Shown: positions 52,869 to 62,317, numbered from the stretch's first letter. The stretch is DNA of 64,000 nucleotides from an uncultured Dorea sp. (GCA_910584095.1 CAJTYU010000002.1:62001-126000), one strand, 5' to 3'. Program-made: numbers and translations. Notes: generated by a model not told the origin, from the letters alone.

Positions 52869-55160
52869 ATGAATAAAAATGATAAGAGCATGAGAGTTAT
52901 GGCGGCGGCAATGGCGGCGGCGATTACGGCGGGGCTGGCTGGAACCTGTGGTTATCAGCAGAGCGCGGTCACTGCAAAGGCGTCGGATATCAGTACGGAG
53001 GAGCTTCAGGAGGTGGCCGAGACCGCTCTGGATACAGAGGGCGCTGAGCCGGAAAATGAGGAAGAAACACAAAAAACGGCAGAGGAAGTCCTAAAAGCAG
53101 AGAAAGAACAGGGAGCAAAAAAAGAGGAGTCGGTCTATGTTAAGACGGATTCCGCCGGAAATGTGAAGAATACAACGGTTACAGAATGGATTAAAAATCC
53201 CGGAAACGGCAGGCTGTCCGATGTATCCGAGCTGGAGGATATCGAGAATATTAAGGGGGATGAGATCTATCAGGTATCCGCGGACGCGGGGATTGCATGG
53301 GAGTCCGAGGGCAATGACATTTACTATCAGGGAACCACGGGAAAGGAGCTTCCGGTAGGGGTGAAGATCAGCTATAAGTTAAATGGAAAAGAGATCAGCG
53401 CAAAGGAGCTGAAGGGGAAAGACGGCAAGGCCGAGATCCGCGTCCAGTATAGCAATCAGTCCAAAACTATGGTGGATATTGGCGGAGAGAAAGAAGAGAT
53501 GTTTACGCCTTTTACAATGATCACGGCGATGATGCTCCCCACGGACGAATACCAGAATGTAGAGATCGACCATGGCAGGGTGCTGTCCGATGCAGATAAA
53601 CAGATTGTAGTGGGGCTTGGTTTTCCGGGCATTGGCGAGAACTTAAAGCTTGCGGAGGGAGATCTGGATTTTGACCTTCCGGAGGAGGTAACGATTACGG
53701 CAGATGTGAAGAATGCTTCCGTGGGACCGACAATCACCGTGGCGTCTACCGATTTCCTACAAGATCTGGAGCTTGACGGTATGGATGATTTTGACGATTT
53801 GAACGATTCCATTGAGGAGTTAAAGGACGCAGCCAATCAGTTGGCGGACGGTTCGAAGGAAGCGGCCGATGGTGCGGGAGACCTTGCGGAGGGAGCCGGA
53901 ACTTTGGCCGGCGGCACAGGAACCTTACAGAATGGTGCGGGAGACCTTGCCGGCGGTACGGGAACTCTGAAGGATGGAGCAAGAGACCTTGCAAACGGCG
54001 CGGGAACCCTGAAGACGGGCATTGATACGCTGAATAGTAAATCAGGGGAGCTGATTGCAGGAGTTCAGTCACTAAGTAATGGAATTACCAGCTATACGCA
54101 GGGGGTAGACCAATTGTCAGGCGGAATGAATACGCTGGCAGAAGGAGGAACGCAGATAAAAGACGGAGCGGACCTGCTTCAGAATAAATTAGTAGATGCC
54201 GCCAATGCACTGGGGGCTTCCAATCCCTATACAAGCGTGGTAAATGAGGCGGAAAATATCAGTAATTCATTGTATGGGCTGGAGAATACGATTCAGAATA
54301 TCTCCGCACAGGCTCAGGTGGTGGATAACGGAGGCGCTTTGGTTCAGTGTAATACGGCCGGACTGGAAGAATATCTTGCGGCGGTACTAAGCGATCCGGC
54401 AGCCGCCGGTGATGTGGCGTCACAGATCCAGCAGTATTTTTCGGCATCCAGTGATAACAGCGCCGCGGCCGTTGCGGAGGTAACAGGGGAAGACGAGGCG
54501 CTGGCACAGGTTCAGGCTATTCAGAGTATGGCGCAAGAGATGAAGACGAATGCGAATACAGGAAGCAGTCGGATTTCTGCCGCGCAGACTGTGTTCTGGG
54601 GAGACGGCAGTACGAATCCTGGTTTGGTAGGACTAAGCCAGATGGTTGCAGAAGGTGCCGGTCAGTTAAATGGCGGAATTGCTCTGGTGCAGGGAAAAGT
54701 AGGCGAACTTCAAAGCTATAACAGCGCTCTTTCCGGCGGCGCGGCAGAGCTTCTTCAGGGGGGACAGGAGCTTTCCGGAGGAGTGGGCCGGCTTGCGGCC
54801 GGAGCAGACGCATTAAATACGGGAGCGGGAACCCTTGCAGAGGGAGCCGTTACCTTAAACAGCGGAGCAGGAACCCTTCTTGAGGGAGTGCGCACGCTGA
54901 ATGACGGAGCCAGAGCGCTCTCGGACGGCGCGGATGCCCTTGCGGACGGAAACAGGAAGCTTGCAGACGGAATGGCAGAGTATAAGACGGAGGCTATTGA
55001 TAAGCTGACGGATTTATTTGACGGAGACATCGCCAAAGCGAAAGACAGATTAAAGGCAATGGCGGATCTTGGAAAAGAGTATCAGTCCTTTGCGGGCATT
55101 TCTTCTGAAATGAGCGGAAGCACCAAATTTATCATTGAGACAGAGGGCGTCAGCGAATAA
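52869..55160 (+). CDS. Secreted LxxG heptad-repeat protein (YhgE/Pip-like repeats)
   Basis: 763 residues. Signal peptide at 1 to about 38 (hydrophobic core VMAAAMAAAITAGLAG; likely cleavage after AKA); the Cys in AGTC is preceded by Thr and does not make a lipobox. Residues about 130-310 are a beta-rich unknown domain. Two blocks of X-X-X-Leu-X-X-Gly heptads (about 318-400 and 620-702, e.g. LADGAGDLAEGAGTLAGG) flank a central helical domain. The repeats are those of TIGR03057-type proteins and of YhgE/Pip. There is no C-terminal membrane helix, so the protein is released or held by the adjacent MMPL transporter. RBS AAGGAGG. Confidence 0.85.
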   Translation: MNKNDKSMRVMAAAMAAAITAGLAGTCGYQQSAVTAKASDISTEELQEVAETALDTEGAEPENEEETQKTAEEVLKAEKEQGAKKEESVYVKTDSAGNVKNTTVTEWIKNPGNGRLSDVSELEDIENIKGDEIYQVSADAGIAWESEGNDIYYQGTTGKELPVGVKISYKLNGKEISAKELKGKDGKAEIRVQYSNQSKTMVDIGGEKEEMFTPFTMITAMMLPTDEYQNVEIDHGRVLSDADKQIVVGLGFPGIGENLKLAEGDLDFDLPEEVTITADVKNASVGPTITVASTDFLQDLELDGMDDFDDLNDSIEELKDAANQLADGSKEAADGAGDLAEGAGTLAGGTGTLQNGAGDLAGGTGTLKDGARDLANGAGTLKTGIDTLNSKSGELIAGVQSLSNGITSYTQGVDQLSGGMNTLAEGGTQIKDGADLLQNKLVDAANALGASNPYTSVVNEAENISNSLYGLENTIQNISAQAQVVDNGGALVQCNTAGLEEYLAAVLSDPAAAGDVASQIQQYFSASSDNSAAAVAEVTGEDEALAQVQAIQSMAQEMKTNANTGSSRISAAQTVFWGDGSTNPGLVGLSQMVAEGAGQLNGGIALVQGKVGELQSYNSALSGGAAELLQGGQELSGGVGRLAAGADALNTGAGTLAEGAVTLNSGAGTLLEGVRTLNDGARALSDGADALADGNRKLADGMAEYKTEAIDKLTDLFDGDIAKAKDRLKAMADLGKEYQSFAGISSEMSGSTKFIIETEGVSE

Positions 55161-55226
55161 CGCTACTACAACGAATAGTAAGTAATTGGCGGTTTGGCTT
55201 GTCTATTTTCCTGACAGCGCCGCTCC

Positions 55227-55295
55227 AAACAGGAACCCTTAAGACTTGTTAGAAAACAGATTTCAAACAGGTTCTGGAGGGATTCCTGTTTTTTT
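55227..55295 (+). terminator. Terminator of MMPL operon
   Basis: AAACAGGAACCC (55227-55238) pairs with GGGATTCCTGTTT (55279-55291), T-run to 55295; a shorter alternative hairpin uses AAACAGG at 55265. Confidence 0.7.
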
Positions 55296-55346
55296 GTTAT
55301 ACTAATGAAAAATAAGAGAAAGTTGTAGAAACGCGGGGGTGAGGGA

Positions 55347-56129
55347 ATGGAAGCATATACGGGCTTTGCAGAGGTATATGATATGTTTATGGATAACGTG
55401 CCCTATGAAGAATGGGCGGATTATCTGTGCGGGATTCTTCGGGAGTATGGTATCCGGGACGGCTTGGTGCTGGAGCTGGGCTGCGGGACTGGCAGCCTTA
55501 CAACTCTGCTTGCAGAAAAAGGCTACGACATGACCGGGGTGGACGCTTCTCCGGAGATGCTTGAGATTGCCATGGATAAGAAGAGGGCGGCTGGATATGA
55601 TATTTTGTATCTGCTCCAGGATATGAGGGAGTTTGAGCTTTACGGAACAGTCCGGGCTGTGGTGAGCGTCTGCGACAGTGTGAATTACGTGACGGAGCCT
55701 GACGAGCTGGAGCAGGTATTTCGTCTGGTAAATAATTATTTGGACCCTTTCGGAATCTTTGTATTAGATTTTAATACAGAATATAAATACCGGGAGCTTT
55801 TGGGAGACCAGACAATCGCGGAGGACAGGGAAGAGAGCAGTTTTATCTGGGATAATTACTATGATGAGGAGGAGAGGATCAACGAATATGAACTGACTCT
55901 TTTTATCAGGGAGGAAGACGGCAGATATGGGAAATATCAGGAGACACATTTTCAGAGGGCGTATACATTGGAGGAAATTCAGGCTCTCCTAGAAAAAGCG
56001 GGGATGGAATTTGTAACGGCATACGACGCCTATACGAAAGAGCCGCCCCATGAAAGGAGCGAACGAATCAGCGTTGTGGCAAGAGAAAAGGGGAAGTCTC
56101 ATTTGGAAGCAGAAGTTGTACTTTCGTAA
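55347..56129 (+). CDS. Class I SAM-dependent methyltransferase
   Basis: 260 residues. SAM motif I VLELGCGTGSLTTLLAEKG, motif post-I MTGVDASPEMLEIA, and LLQDMREFEL; the C-terminal half is a beta-rich substrate domain rich in acidic residues (DEEERINEYEL). Cytoplasmic. Behind GGGGGTGAGG. The hslO gene follows 55 bases later. Methyl acceptor unknown. Confidence 0.88.
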   Translation: MEAYTGFAEVYDMFMDNVPYEEWADYLCGILREYGIRDGLVLELGCGTGSLTTLLAEKGYDMTGVDASPEMLEIAMDKKRAAGYDILYLLQDMREFELYGTVRAVVSVCDSVNYVTEPDELEQVFRLVNNYLDPFGIFVLDFNTEYKYRELLGDQTIAEDREESSFIWDNYYDEEERINEYELTLFIREEDGRYGKYQETHFQRAYTLEEIQALLEKAGMEFVTAYDAYTKEPPHERSERISVVAREKGKSHLEAEVVLS

Positions 56130-56184
56130 AAAAAGAGCTATAATAGGAAAAATGCTGCAAGTCAAATGAAAGGAAATGGAATAG

Positions 56185-57069
56185 ATGAAGGATTATATTG
56201 TAAGGGCGACGGCGGCGGGCGGACAGATCCGGGCTTTCGCGGCATGTACGAGCGCGGTGGCAGAAGAAGCGAGGAAACGCCATAATACCAGTCCCACGGC
56301 AACCGTTGCGCTGGGGCAGCTGATGACGGCGGGAACCATGATGGGCGCAATGATGAAGAATGATACGGATATTCTGACGCTGCAGATCCGGGGCGACGGA
56401 CCCATTGGGGGAATTACGGTTACCGCCGATAATCAGGGAAATGTAAAAGGATACGTGTTCAATCCGGAGGCGTCGGTTCCTGTTAAGAATGGGAAGATCA
56501 ATGTGGCGGACGCTCTTGGCATCGGACTGCTGAATGTGATAAAGGATATGGGCTTAAAGGAGCCCTATGTGGGACAAACGATATTAGAAACCAGCGAGAT
56601 CGCGCAGGATTTAACCTATTATTATATGAATTCGGAGCAGATTCCCTCGTCGGTAGGGCTGGGGGTGCTGATGGAGAAGGATAATACGGTCAAATGCGCC
56701 GGAGGATTTATCATACAGCTCATGCCTTTTGCGGAGGATGCGGCGATCGATAAGCTGGAAGAGAATCTGAAAGGGATAACCTCTGTCACGGAGCTTTTGG
56801 AGCGGGGGCATACGCCGGAAATGATTCTGGAAGCGCTGCTTGGCAGTCTGGGTCTTGAGATTACGGATACGCTGCCTGCGAAGTTTTACTGCAGCTGCTC
56901 GAAAGAGCGCGTGGAGAAGGCGGTTGTAAGTATCGGCAGAGAGGAGCTCCAGAACATGATTGACGACGGCGAGGATATTGAGGTGAAATGTCATTTCTGC
57001 AATACCGCCTACCAGTATACAATTGAGGAATTAAAGGATATTTTGACGAGAGGGGAATGGGAAAGATGA
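56185..57069 (+). CDS. hslO: Redox-regulated chaperone Hsp33
   Basis: 294 residues. N-terminal substrate-binding domain (DYIVRATAAGGQIRAFAA, SPTATVALGQLMTAGTMMG) and C-terminal zinc switch with four Cys: CSCS and CHFC (about residues 238-273). Oxidation releases zinc and unfolds the linker so that the chaperone holds damaged proteins. Overlaps nadE by ATGA. Confidence 0.96.
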   Translation: MKDYIVRATAAGGQIRAFAACTSAVAEEARKRHNTSPTATVALGQLMTAGTMMGAMMKNDTDILTLQIRGDGPIGGITVTADNQGNVKGYVFNPEASVPVKNGKINVADALGIGLLNVIKDMGLKEPYVGQTILETSEIAQDLTYYYMNSEQIPSSVGLGVLMEKDNTVKCAGGFIIQLMPFAEDAAIDKLEENLKGITSVTELLERGHTPEMILEALLGSLGLEITDTLPAKFYCSCSKERVEKAVVSIGREELQNMIDDGEDIEVKCHFCNTAYQYTIEELKDILTRGEWER

Positions 57070-58985
57070 AGCATGGATTTGTAAAAACAGCGGCGGCGAC
57101 GCCAGATATCCGGGTAGCGGATGTGGAGTTTAACAAAGAGCAGATTATAAGGATGATGGACGAAGCGGCGGCTTTTGGAGCGAAGGTGATAGTATTTCCG
57201 GAGTTGTGCGTTACAGGGTATACCTGCGGTGATCTGTTTACGCAGGAGGTACTGCTGTCGCATGCAAAGGAGGCGCTGTTTGAGATTGCCGCCCATACGA
57301 AGGGCAAGGACGCGCTGGTTTTCGCCGGGGTTCCCCTTTCTATAGAAGGAGAGCTCTATAACGTGGCGGCGGCAATGAACGGGGGACGTATTCTGGGTCT
57401 GGTTACAAAGACATTTTTACCGAATTACGGAGAATTTTATGAGATGAGACAGTTTCGGGAGGGACCGGAGAGGGCAAGGAGGATTCTGTTCGGAGGAGAG
57501 TCTGTTCCTTTCGGGCCGCAGATTATCTTTGAGGCAAAGGGTATGGAGAATCTGGCGGTAGCTGCAGAGATCTGTGAAGATGTATGGTCGCCCATTCCGC
57601 CCAGTATTCAGGCGGCAAGAGAGGGGGCGACGGTGATCGTCAACTGTTCTGCAAGTGACGAGACGATCGGAAAGGCTTCTTACAGGGAGAGCTTAATCGG
57701 CGGCCAGTCCGCAAGGCTGATCGCGGGATATATCTATGCGAATGCGGGAGAAGGAGAGTCCACCACGGATCTGGTATTCGGCGGCCACAATATGATCGCG
57801 GAGAATGGAACGGTGCTGGCGGCCAGCAGGCGGTTTGAGAATGGGATCATCTATTCCGAACTGGATGTGAACCGGCTGGCCGGCGAGAGGCAGAAAAATA
57901 CTACCTTCAAAATGTCCGATGAACGGACGCTGATGAGAGTTCCCTTTGATATTGCTATTACGGAGACGAAGCTTACAAGGAGATTTGACGCTCGTCCGTT
58001 TGTGCCGGATGAAGAAAAAGAGCGGGCGAAACGCTGTAAAGAGATTTTGACGATTCAGGCAATGGGGCTGAAAAAAAGACTGATGCATACAGGCGCGGAA
58101 CGCGCGGTGGTGGGGATTTCCGGAGGTCTGGATTCCACGCTGGCGCTTTTGGTAACGGCACAGGCATTTGACGCTCTGGGACTGGACAGGAAGGAGATTT
58201 TGGCGGTTACGATGCCTTGTTTTGGAACCACCGACAGAACGTATCAGAATGCCTGTAAGATGTCCCTGTCTTTGGGCGCCGAGCTTCGGGAGGTGCCGAT
58301 TAAGGATGCGGTAACGCAGCATTTTAAGGATATCGGGCACGATCCGGAGGATCACAGCGTGACCTATGAGAACAGTCAGGCAAGGGAGCGGACACAGGTG
58401 ATCATGGACATTGCCAATGAGATGGGCGGACTGGTAATCGGGACGGGGGATATGTCGGAGCTGGCCCTTGGCTGGGCGACCTACAACGGAGATCACATGT
58501 CTATGTATGGGGTAAATGCTTCCGTTCCTAAGACTTTGGTAAGGCATCTGGTGCGTTACTATGCAGATACGACAAAGGATCAAGAGCTAAAGGCTGTGCT
58601 CTTGGACGTGCTGGATACGCCGGTAAGCCCGGAACTTCTGCCGCCGAAGGACGGTAAGATTGCCCAGAAAACGGAGGATCTTGTGGGACCGTATGAGCTG
58701 CACGATTTCTTCCTTTACTATTTCCTGCGGTTTGGATATGCGCCAAGCAAGATTTACCGGATTGCCCGGTATGCGTTCGCCGGGGAATATGAGGACGCGG
58801 TGATTTACAAATGGCTTTGTACTTTCTGCCGAAGGTTCTTTAGCCAGCAGTTTAAGCGCTCCTGCCTGCCGGACGGACCGAAGGTAGGTACGGTCGCATT
58901 ATCGCCGAGGGGGGACTGGAGAATGCCCAGCGACGCATGCGTGGCAAGCTGGATGCGGGATCTTGAAAAGGCAGCGGCGGAATAA
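57066..58985 (+). CDS. nadE: Glutamine-dependent NAD+ synthetase
   Basis: 639 residues. N-terminal nitrilase-type glutaminase with Glu (VFPELCVTGYTCGD), Lys (TKTFLPNYGEFYE) and Cys (AAEICEDVWSPIPPS); C-terminal ATP-pyrophosphatase synthetase with GISGGLDSTLALL P-loop and GTGDMSELALGWATYNGDH. Amidates deamido-NAD. ATG 57066 overlaps the hslO stop (ATGA) and is better spaced from AGAGGGG than ATG 57057. Confidence 0.96.
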   Translation: MKHGFVKTAAATPDIRVADVEFNKEQIIRMMDEAAAFGAKVIVFPELCVTGYTCGDLFTQEVLLSHAKEALFEIAAHTKGKDALVFAGVPLSIEGELYNVAAAMNGGRILGLVTKTFLPNYGEFYEMRQFREGPERARRILFGGESVPFGPQIIFEAKGMENLAVAAEICEDVWSPIPPSIQAAREGATVIVNCSASDETIGKASYRESLIGGQSARLIAGYIYANAGEGESTTDLVFGGHNMIAENGTVLAASRRFENGIIYSELDVNRLAGERQKNTTFKMSDERTLMRVPFDIAITETKLTRRFDARPFVPDEEKERAKRCKEILTIQAMGLKKRLMHTGAERAVVGISGGLDSTLALLVTAQAFDALGLDRKEILAVTMPCFGTTDRTYQNACKMSLSLGAELREVPIKDAVTQHFKDIGHDPEDHSVTYENSQARERTQVIMDIANEMGGLVIGTGDMSELALGWATYNGDHMSMYGVNASVPKTLVRHLVRYYADTTKDQELKAVLLDVLDTPVSPELLPPKDGKIAQKTEDLVGPYELHDFFLYYFLRFGYAPSKIYRIARYAFAGEYEDAVIYKWLCTFCRRFFSQQFKRSCLPDGPKVGTVALSPRGDWRMPSDACVASWMRDLEKAAAE

Positions 58986-59026
58986 ATAAAGTGAAGAATT
59001 AGAATGTAGAAAAAGGAGAGACGGAT

Positions 59027-59455
59027 ATGGGTAAACTGGAGGAAAATGCGGTAAGTAAATTTGTTGACAGCAGGTATAACTGCTGTCAGGCAGTGATCTG
59101 TGCCTGCTGTGAGGAATACGGAGTAAAGGAACTGGACGCCTTTAAAATGACAGAAGGGTTTGGCGCCGGCATGGGCGGCTTGGGGGATACCTGCGGGGCG
59201 GCGACCGGGCTGTTTCTGGCGCTGGGCCTTGCAAACAGCGCGGGAGATATGGAGAAACCCAAAGAGACAAAGATGGATACTTATAAGAAGATCCGCGGGG
59301 CGGCAGAAAGCTTTAAGGAGAAACACGGATCTCTGTACTGCAGGGATATTCCCAAGGAAAAAGGTTCCCAGCCTCTTCCAAGCTGTATCAAATGCGTGAG
59401 TGACGCGGCAAAGATCGCGGAGAAAATGTTAGAAGAGATGAAAGCAGATCAATAA
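59027..59455 (+). CDS. C_GCAxxG_C_C family putative redox protein
   Basis: 142 residues with the diagnostic Cys pattern of PF09719: NCCQAVICACC, FGAGMGGLGDTCGAATG, LYCRDIP and PSCIKCV. Helical, cytoplasmic; members are thought to bind a metal or take part in electron transfer, but function is unproven. RBS AAAGGAGAG; single gene ending in the long hairpin. Confidence 0.9.
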   Translation: MGKLEENAVSKFVDSRYNCCQAVICACCEEYGVKELDAFKMTEGFGAGMGGLGDTCGAATGLFLALGLANSAGDMEKPKETKMDTYKKIRGAAESFKEKHGSLYCRDIPKEKGSQPLPSCIKCVSDAAKIAEKMLEEMKADQ

Positions 59456-59516
59456 GGCAAACTAATTGAACTGCTAATGTTCGATTAGATATGCATTGCT
59501 GGCGGAAATGCTTTTG

Positions 59517-59622
59517 AAAAATGCTGCCGGGCGATTTCGGTTTTCCTATATGCGGGTTGTTTTGTATATTGAAAACAACGGCGTATATTGGGGAAACCGA
59601 ATATTGCCCGGCAGCATTTTTT
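59517..59622. terminator. Long imperfect hairpin between convergent genes
   Basis: About 50 bases (59517-59565) pair with 59573-59622: AAAAATGCTGCCGGGC with GCCCGGCAGCATTTTTT at the base, further matches such as TTCGGTTT/AAACCGAA, and GTTGTTTT/AAAACAAC at the tip. It serves as bidirectional terminator for the redox protein and pgi, but is several times longer than needed. Confidence 0.85.
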
Positions 59623-59635
59623 AGGTTCTAAGATA

Positions 59636-61219
59636 TTAGATATCTAACAAATCGCTGAACGCCTTCAGGGCGCCGTCAGTTTCATGGGCAAGAACGCGTT
59701 TTGCAAGTAATTTACCCAGTTGAACGCCTTCCTGGTCGAAGCTGTTTACGTTCCATAAGAAACCTTGGAACATGATCTTATTTTCAAAATGAGCCAGCAG
59801 CGCTCCCAATGATTCCGGTGTGAGCTGTTCGCCGATGATGATGCTGGAAGGACGTCCGCCTTCAAACTTCTTATTGGGATTCTCGTCATCCTTACCGCAG
59901 GCAAATGCGATAATCTGTGCGGCAACGTTTGCGCATAACTTTGCTTGGCTGGTGCTTCCCTCTATCACAACGTCCATGCCGATCTGACTGTTTTTGAAGC
60001 CTACAAACTGCAGCGGAACGATGTCGGTTCCCTGATGGAGAAGCTGATAGAAGGAGTGCTGTCCGTTGGTGCCCGGTTCGCCGAAGATAATCGGCCCGGT
60101 CACGTAATCTACCGGCTCGCCGAAGCGGTTTACAGACTTGCCGTTTGACTCCATGTCGCACTGCTGTAAATGCGCCGGGAAACGGCTGAGCGCCTGAGAG
60201 TAGGGAAGGACCGCCGTGCATGGGTAACCTTGGACATTGCGCTCGTAAACGCCGATCAACGCATCCAGCATATCCGGGTTTTTGCGTATATCTGTATTTG
60301 CCGCAAGCTTATCTTCTTCGGCAGCTCCCGCAAGGATCCTTGCAAATACGTCCGGTCCGAATGCAAGAGACAGAACCACGCCTCCGACTGCAGAGGAGGA
60401 AGAATAGCGTCCGCCGATAAAGTCGTCCATAAAAACTGCCGCCAGATAATCGTCGCTCTTAGCCAGAGGCGAAGTTTCGCTTGTTACGGCAAGCATGTGT
60501 TTGGACGGATCTAAGCCGGCGTTTTTCAGCGCATCCTTTACAAAGGACTCGTTGGTAAGAGTCTCCAGAGTAGTACCTGATTTAGAAACAACGATGAACA
60601 GGGAACGGGATACGTCGATGGATTTTAAAACAGCGGCTGCATCGTCTGGGTCAACGTTGCTGATAAATTTAGCCTCCATCTTTAAGGCGCTGCTTTCTCT
60701 TGCCCAGTTCTCCAGAGCGATATACAGGGCCCGGGGGCCAAGGTCGCTGCCGCCGATGCCGATCTGTACGACAGTGGTGAATTTCTCTCCGGCAGCATTG
60801 GTAATCTCTCCTGCATGAACTTTGTTCGCGAAATCCGCAGCCTTTTCCTGCTGGGAAACGTAAAATTCACGTTTGTCTACTCCGTCGACAACGACTGTTT
60901 CGCCCATCTGGCGGCGGGCAAGGTGGTGGAGTACAAGGCGCTTTTCACCGGTATTGATCACCGCTCCGTTGTATAATTCTTTAAACTTGTCTGCAAGCTG
61001 CTGCTCTTCGGCTAAGTCGGCAAGCGCCTTTAATATCTCGTCGTCTACTTCCTTTGCCGCATAGTTAAAGCTAAGCCCTTCAGCCATAGGCGCATGATAG
61101 CGGGCCACACGGTCCGCGCCGCGCTCGCCGGACATTACGTCGGCAACGCTGACGTGATTTTTCAGGTCTGCAAGCTTTTTATAGGATGCCAATGTGTCAA
61201 GATTCTTCCATGTTACCAT
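59636..61219 (-). CDS. pgi: Glucose-6-phosphate isomerase
   Basis: 527 residues; interconverts glucose-6-phosphate and fructose-6-phosphate. QIGIGGSDLGPRALYIALENWA, VSKSGTTLETLTNESF, DDFIGGRYSSSSAVGGV and the EGSTSQAK/FDQEGVQLGK segments hold the sugar-phosphate and catalytic residues. ATG 61219 follows GGAGG; a 77-codon upstream open frame has no RBS. Single gene with a good promoter. Confidence 0.96.
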   Translation of the reverse strand: MVTWKNLDTLASYKKLADLKNHVSVADVMSGERGADRVARYHAPMAEGLSFNYAAKEVDDEILKALADLAEEQQLADKFKELYNGAVINTGEKRLVLHHLARRQMGETVVVDGVDKREFYVSQQEKAADFANKVHAGEITNAAGEKFTTVVQIGIGGSDLGPRALYIALENWARESSALKMEAKFISNVDPDDAAAVLKSIDVSRSLFIVVSKSGTTLETLTNESFVKDALKNAGLDPSKHMLAVTSETSPLAKSDDYLAAVFMDDFIGGRYSSSSAVGGVVLSLAFGPDVFARILAGAAEEDKLAANTDIRKNPDMLDALIGVYERNVQGYPCTAVLPYSQALSRFPAHLQQCDMESNGKSVNRFGEPVDYVTGPIIFGEPGTNGQHSFYQLLHQGTDIVPLQFVGFKNSQIGMDVVIEGSTSQAKLCANVAAQIIAFACGKDDENPNKKFEGGRPSSIIIGEQLTPESLGALLAHFENKIMFQGFLWNVNSFDQEGVQLGKLLAKRVLAHETDGALKAFSDLLDI

Positions 61220-61277
61220 AGTTTCATTCCTCCTTAAATGAACGCCAATAATAGATTGGCAGAATATGTATGAATTT

Positions 61278-61306
61278 ATTGTACTAAAAAATGATTTCAA
61301 TTTCAA
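61278..61306 (-). promoter_or_regulatory. Promoter of pgi
   Basis: Minus strand TTGAAA (61306-61301), 17-base spacer, TACAAT (61283-61278). Confidence 0.75.
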
Positions 61307-61329
61307 TGGATTATGAATTTTCAAACTAG

Positions 61330-61369
61330 AAAAAGAGCCGGAACACGAGAACCGTGTTCTGACTCTTTT
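61330..61369 (-). terminator. Terminator of S1-domain gene
   Basis: AAAAGAGTC-GAACACG pairs with CGTGTTC-GGCTCTTTTT on the minus strand, directly after the stop codon. Confidence 0.9.
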
Positions 61370-61373
61370 GTGG

Positions 61374-62075
61374 TTATAACTTGATGTTCTTAAATAAATC
61401 GCCAAGATTTGTTCCAATATTTTCTGCTTTGGGGATACGAACCTTCTCAACTTCTTCCTCAGTCGTTTCCTCCAGCGCTTTCATGCTGAGGCTGATCTTG
61501 CCGTCTTTGATTCCGATGACCTTGACTTCGACCTCGTCGCCCTTGTTCAGCACATCGGAAGGATATTTTACGCGCTTATTGCTGATCTGGGATACGTGGA
61601 CAAGTCCGGAAAGTCCGTCTTCTAAACGGATGAACGCGCCATAATTCTGGAGGCTGTCAACAACGCCTTTCATAACGCTGCCAACCTTAACGGCGGCAAT
61701 TCTTGCTTTTTTTTCTGCCTGCTCTTCTTCCTTGAGTATCTCCCGCGCAGAGAGTACTAGGCGGTTTTCAGTTTCATTGACATCAATAACTATAACGGTT
61801 AGTTCCTTTAGAAGATAATCTTCCAGATTCTCAATATAGGAAAGAGATAATCTGGAAGCCGGGATAAATCCCCGCAGTCCCTCAACCATAGCGATTGCGC
61901 CGCCATTTACAATGCCTTCAATCTTGATTGGGAGTCTGGTTTTCTCTTCCATATAGCGTTTTACTACATTCCATGGGTTCGCATCGTCAAAATGCTCCTC
62001 ATAATCCGCCATAGTCTCCGCCGTTTGTTCCGCCTCTGTCTGTGTTTCTTTTCCCTGTAATAATTCTTCGCCCAT
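61374..62075 (-). CDS. Protein with two S1 RNA-binding domains
   Basis: 233 residues: acidic N terminus (1-35), a first, degenerate S1 domain (about 50-112, IKIEGIVNGGAIAMVEGLRGFIPASRLS) and a second, well-conserved one (about 128-205, VGSVMKGVVDSLQNYGAFIRLEDGLSGLVHVSQIS). It is a short homologue of ribosomal protein S1 as found in many Clostridia, where it may bind mRNA or the 30S subunit; essential S1 has four to six such domains. ATG behind AAAGGAA. A GC-rich hairpin lies in the 110-base leader. Confidence 0.88.
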   Translation of the reverse strand: MGEELLQGKETQTEAEQTAETMADYEEHFDDANPWNVVKRYMEEKTRLPIKIEGIVNGGAIAMVEGLRGFIPASRLSLSYIENLEDYLLKELTVIVIDVNETENRLVLSAREILKEEEQAEKKARIAAVKVGSVMKGVVDSLQNYGAFIRLEDGLSGLVHVSQISNKRVKYPSDVLNKGDEVEVKVIGIKDGKISLSMKALEETTEEEVEKVRIPKAENIGTNLGDLFKNIKL

Positions 62076-62191
62076 AATTCATGTTCCTTTCCCATAAATT
62101 CCCAATAAAAATAACAGAACGATATGTCCTGCCCTGCAGCCGCAGTCGGGGAGACCGATCGGACCGGCTGCAAATTTCTATGCTCGCCCTA

Positions 62192-62220
62192 AGTATAACA
62201 CATAGTTGTGATTTGTTCAA
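62192..62220 (-). promoter_or_regulatory. Promoter of S1-domain gene
   Basis: Minus strand TTGAAC (62220-62215), 17-base spacer, TATACT (62197-62192). The transcript leader (about 110 bases) carries GCAGCCG...CGGCTGC between about 62170 and 62137. Confidence 0.75.
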
Positions 62221-62317
62221 AAAGAAAATGCAAAGAAGTGCAAATTTCGGTTGACGGGGATAAGAAAAAATGGCAATCTTAGTATAGAAGGATTAAACGA
62301 AGAAAGGATTTATACAT

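Noticed and set aside
52869..52990. Lipoprotein call for the LxxG-repeat protein
   Set aside because: The residue before Cys is Thr and the lipobox consensus needs Gly, Ala or Ser.
53821..54975. DNA tandem repeat in the LxxG protein gene
   Set aside because: The periodicity reflects the heptad protein repeats; the nucleotide copies are diverged and do not form a separate repeat element.
61220..61450. 77-residue extension of pgi
   Set aside because: It spans the promoter and reaches into the neighbouring terminator and gene; the family start is at 61219.
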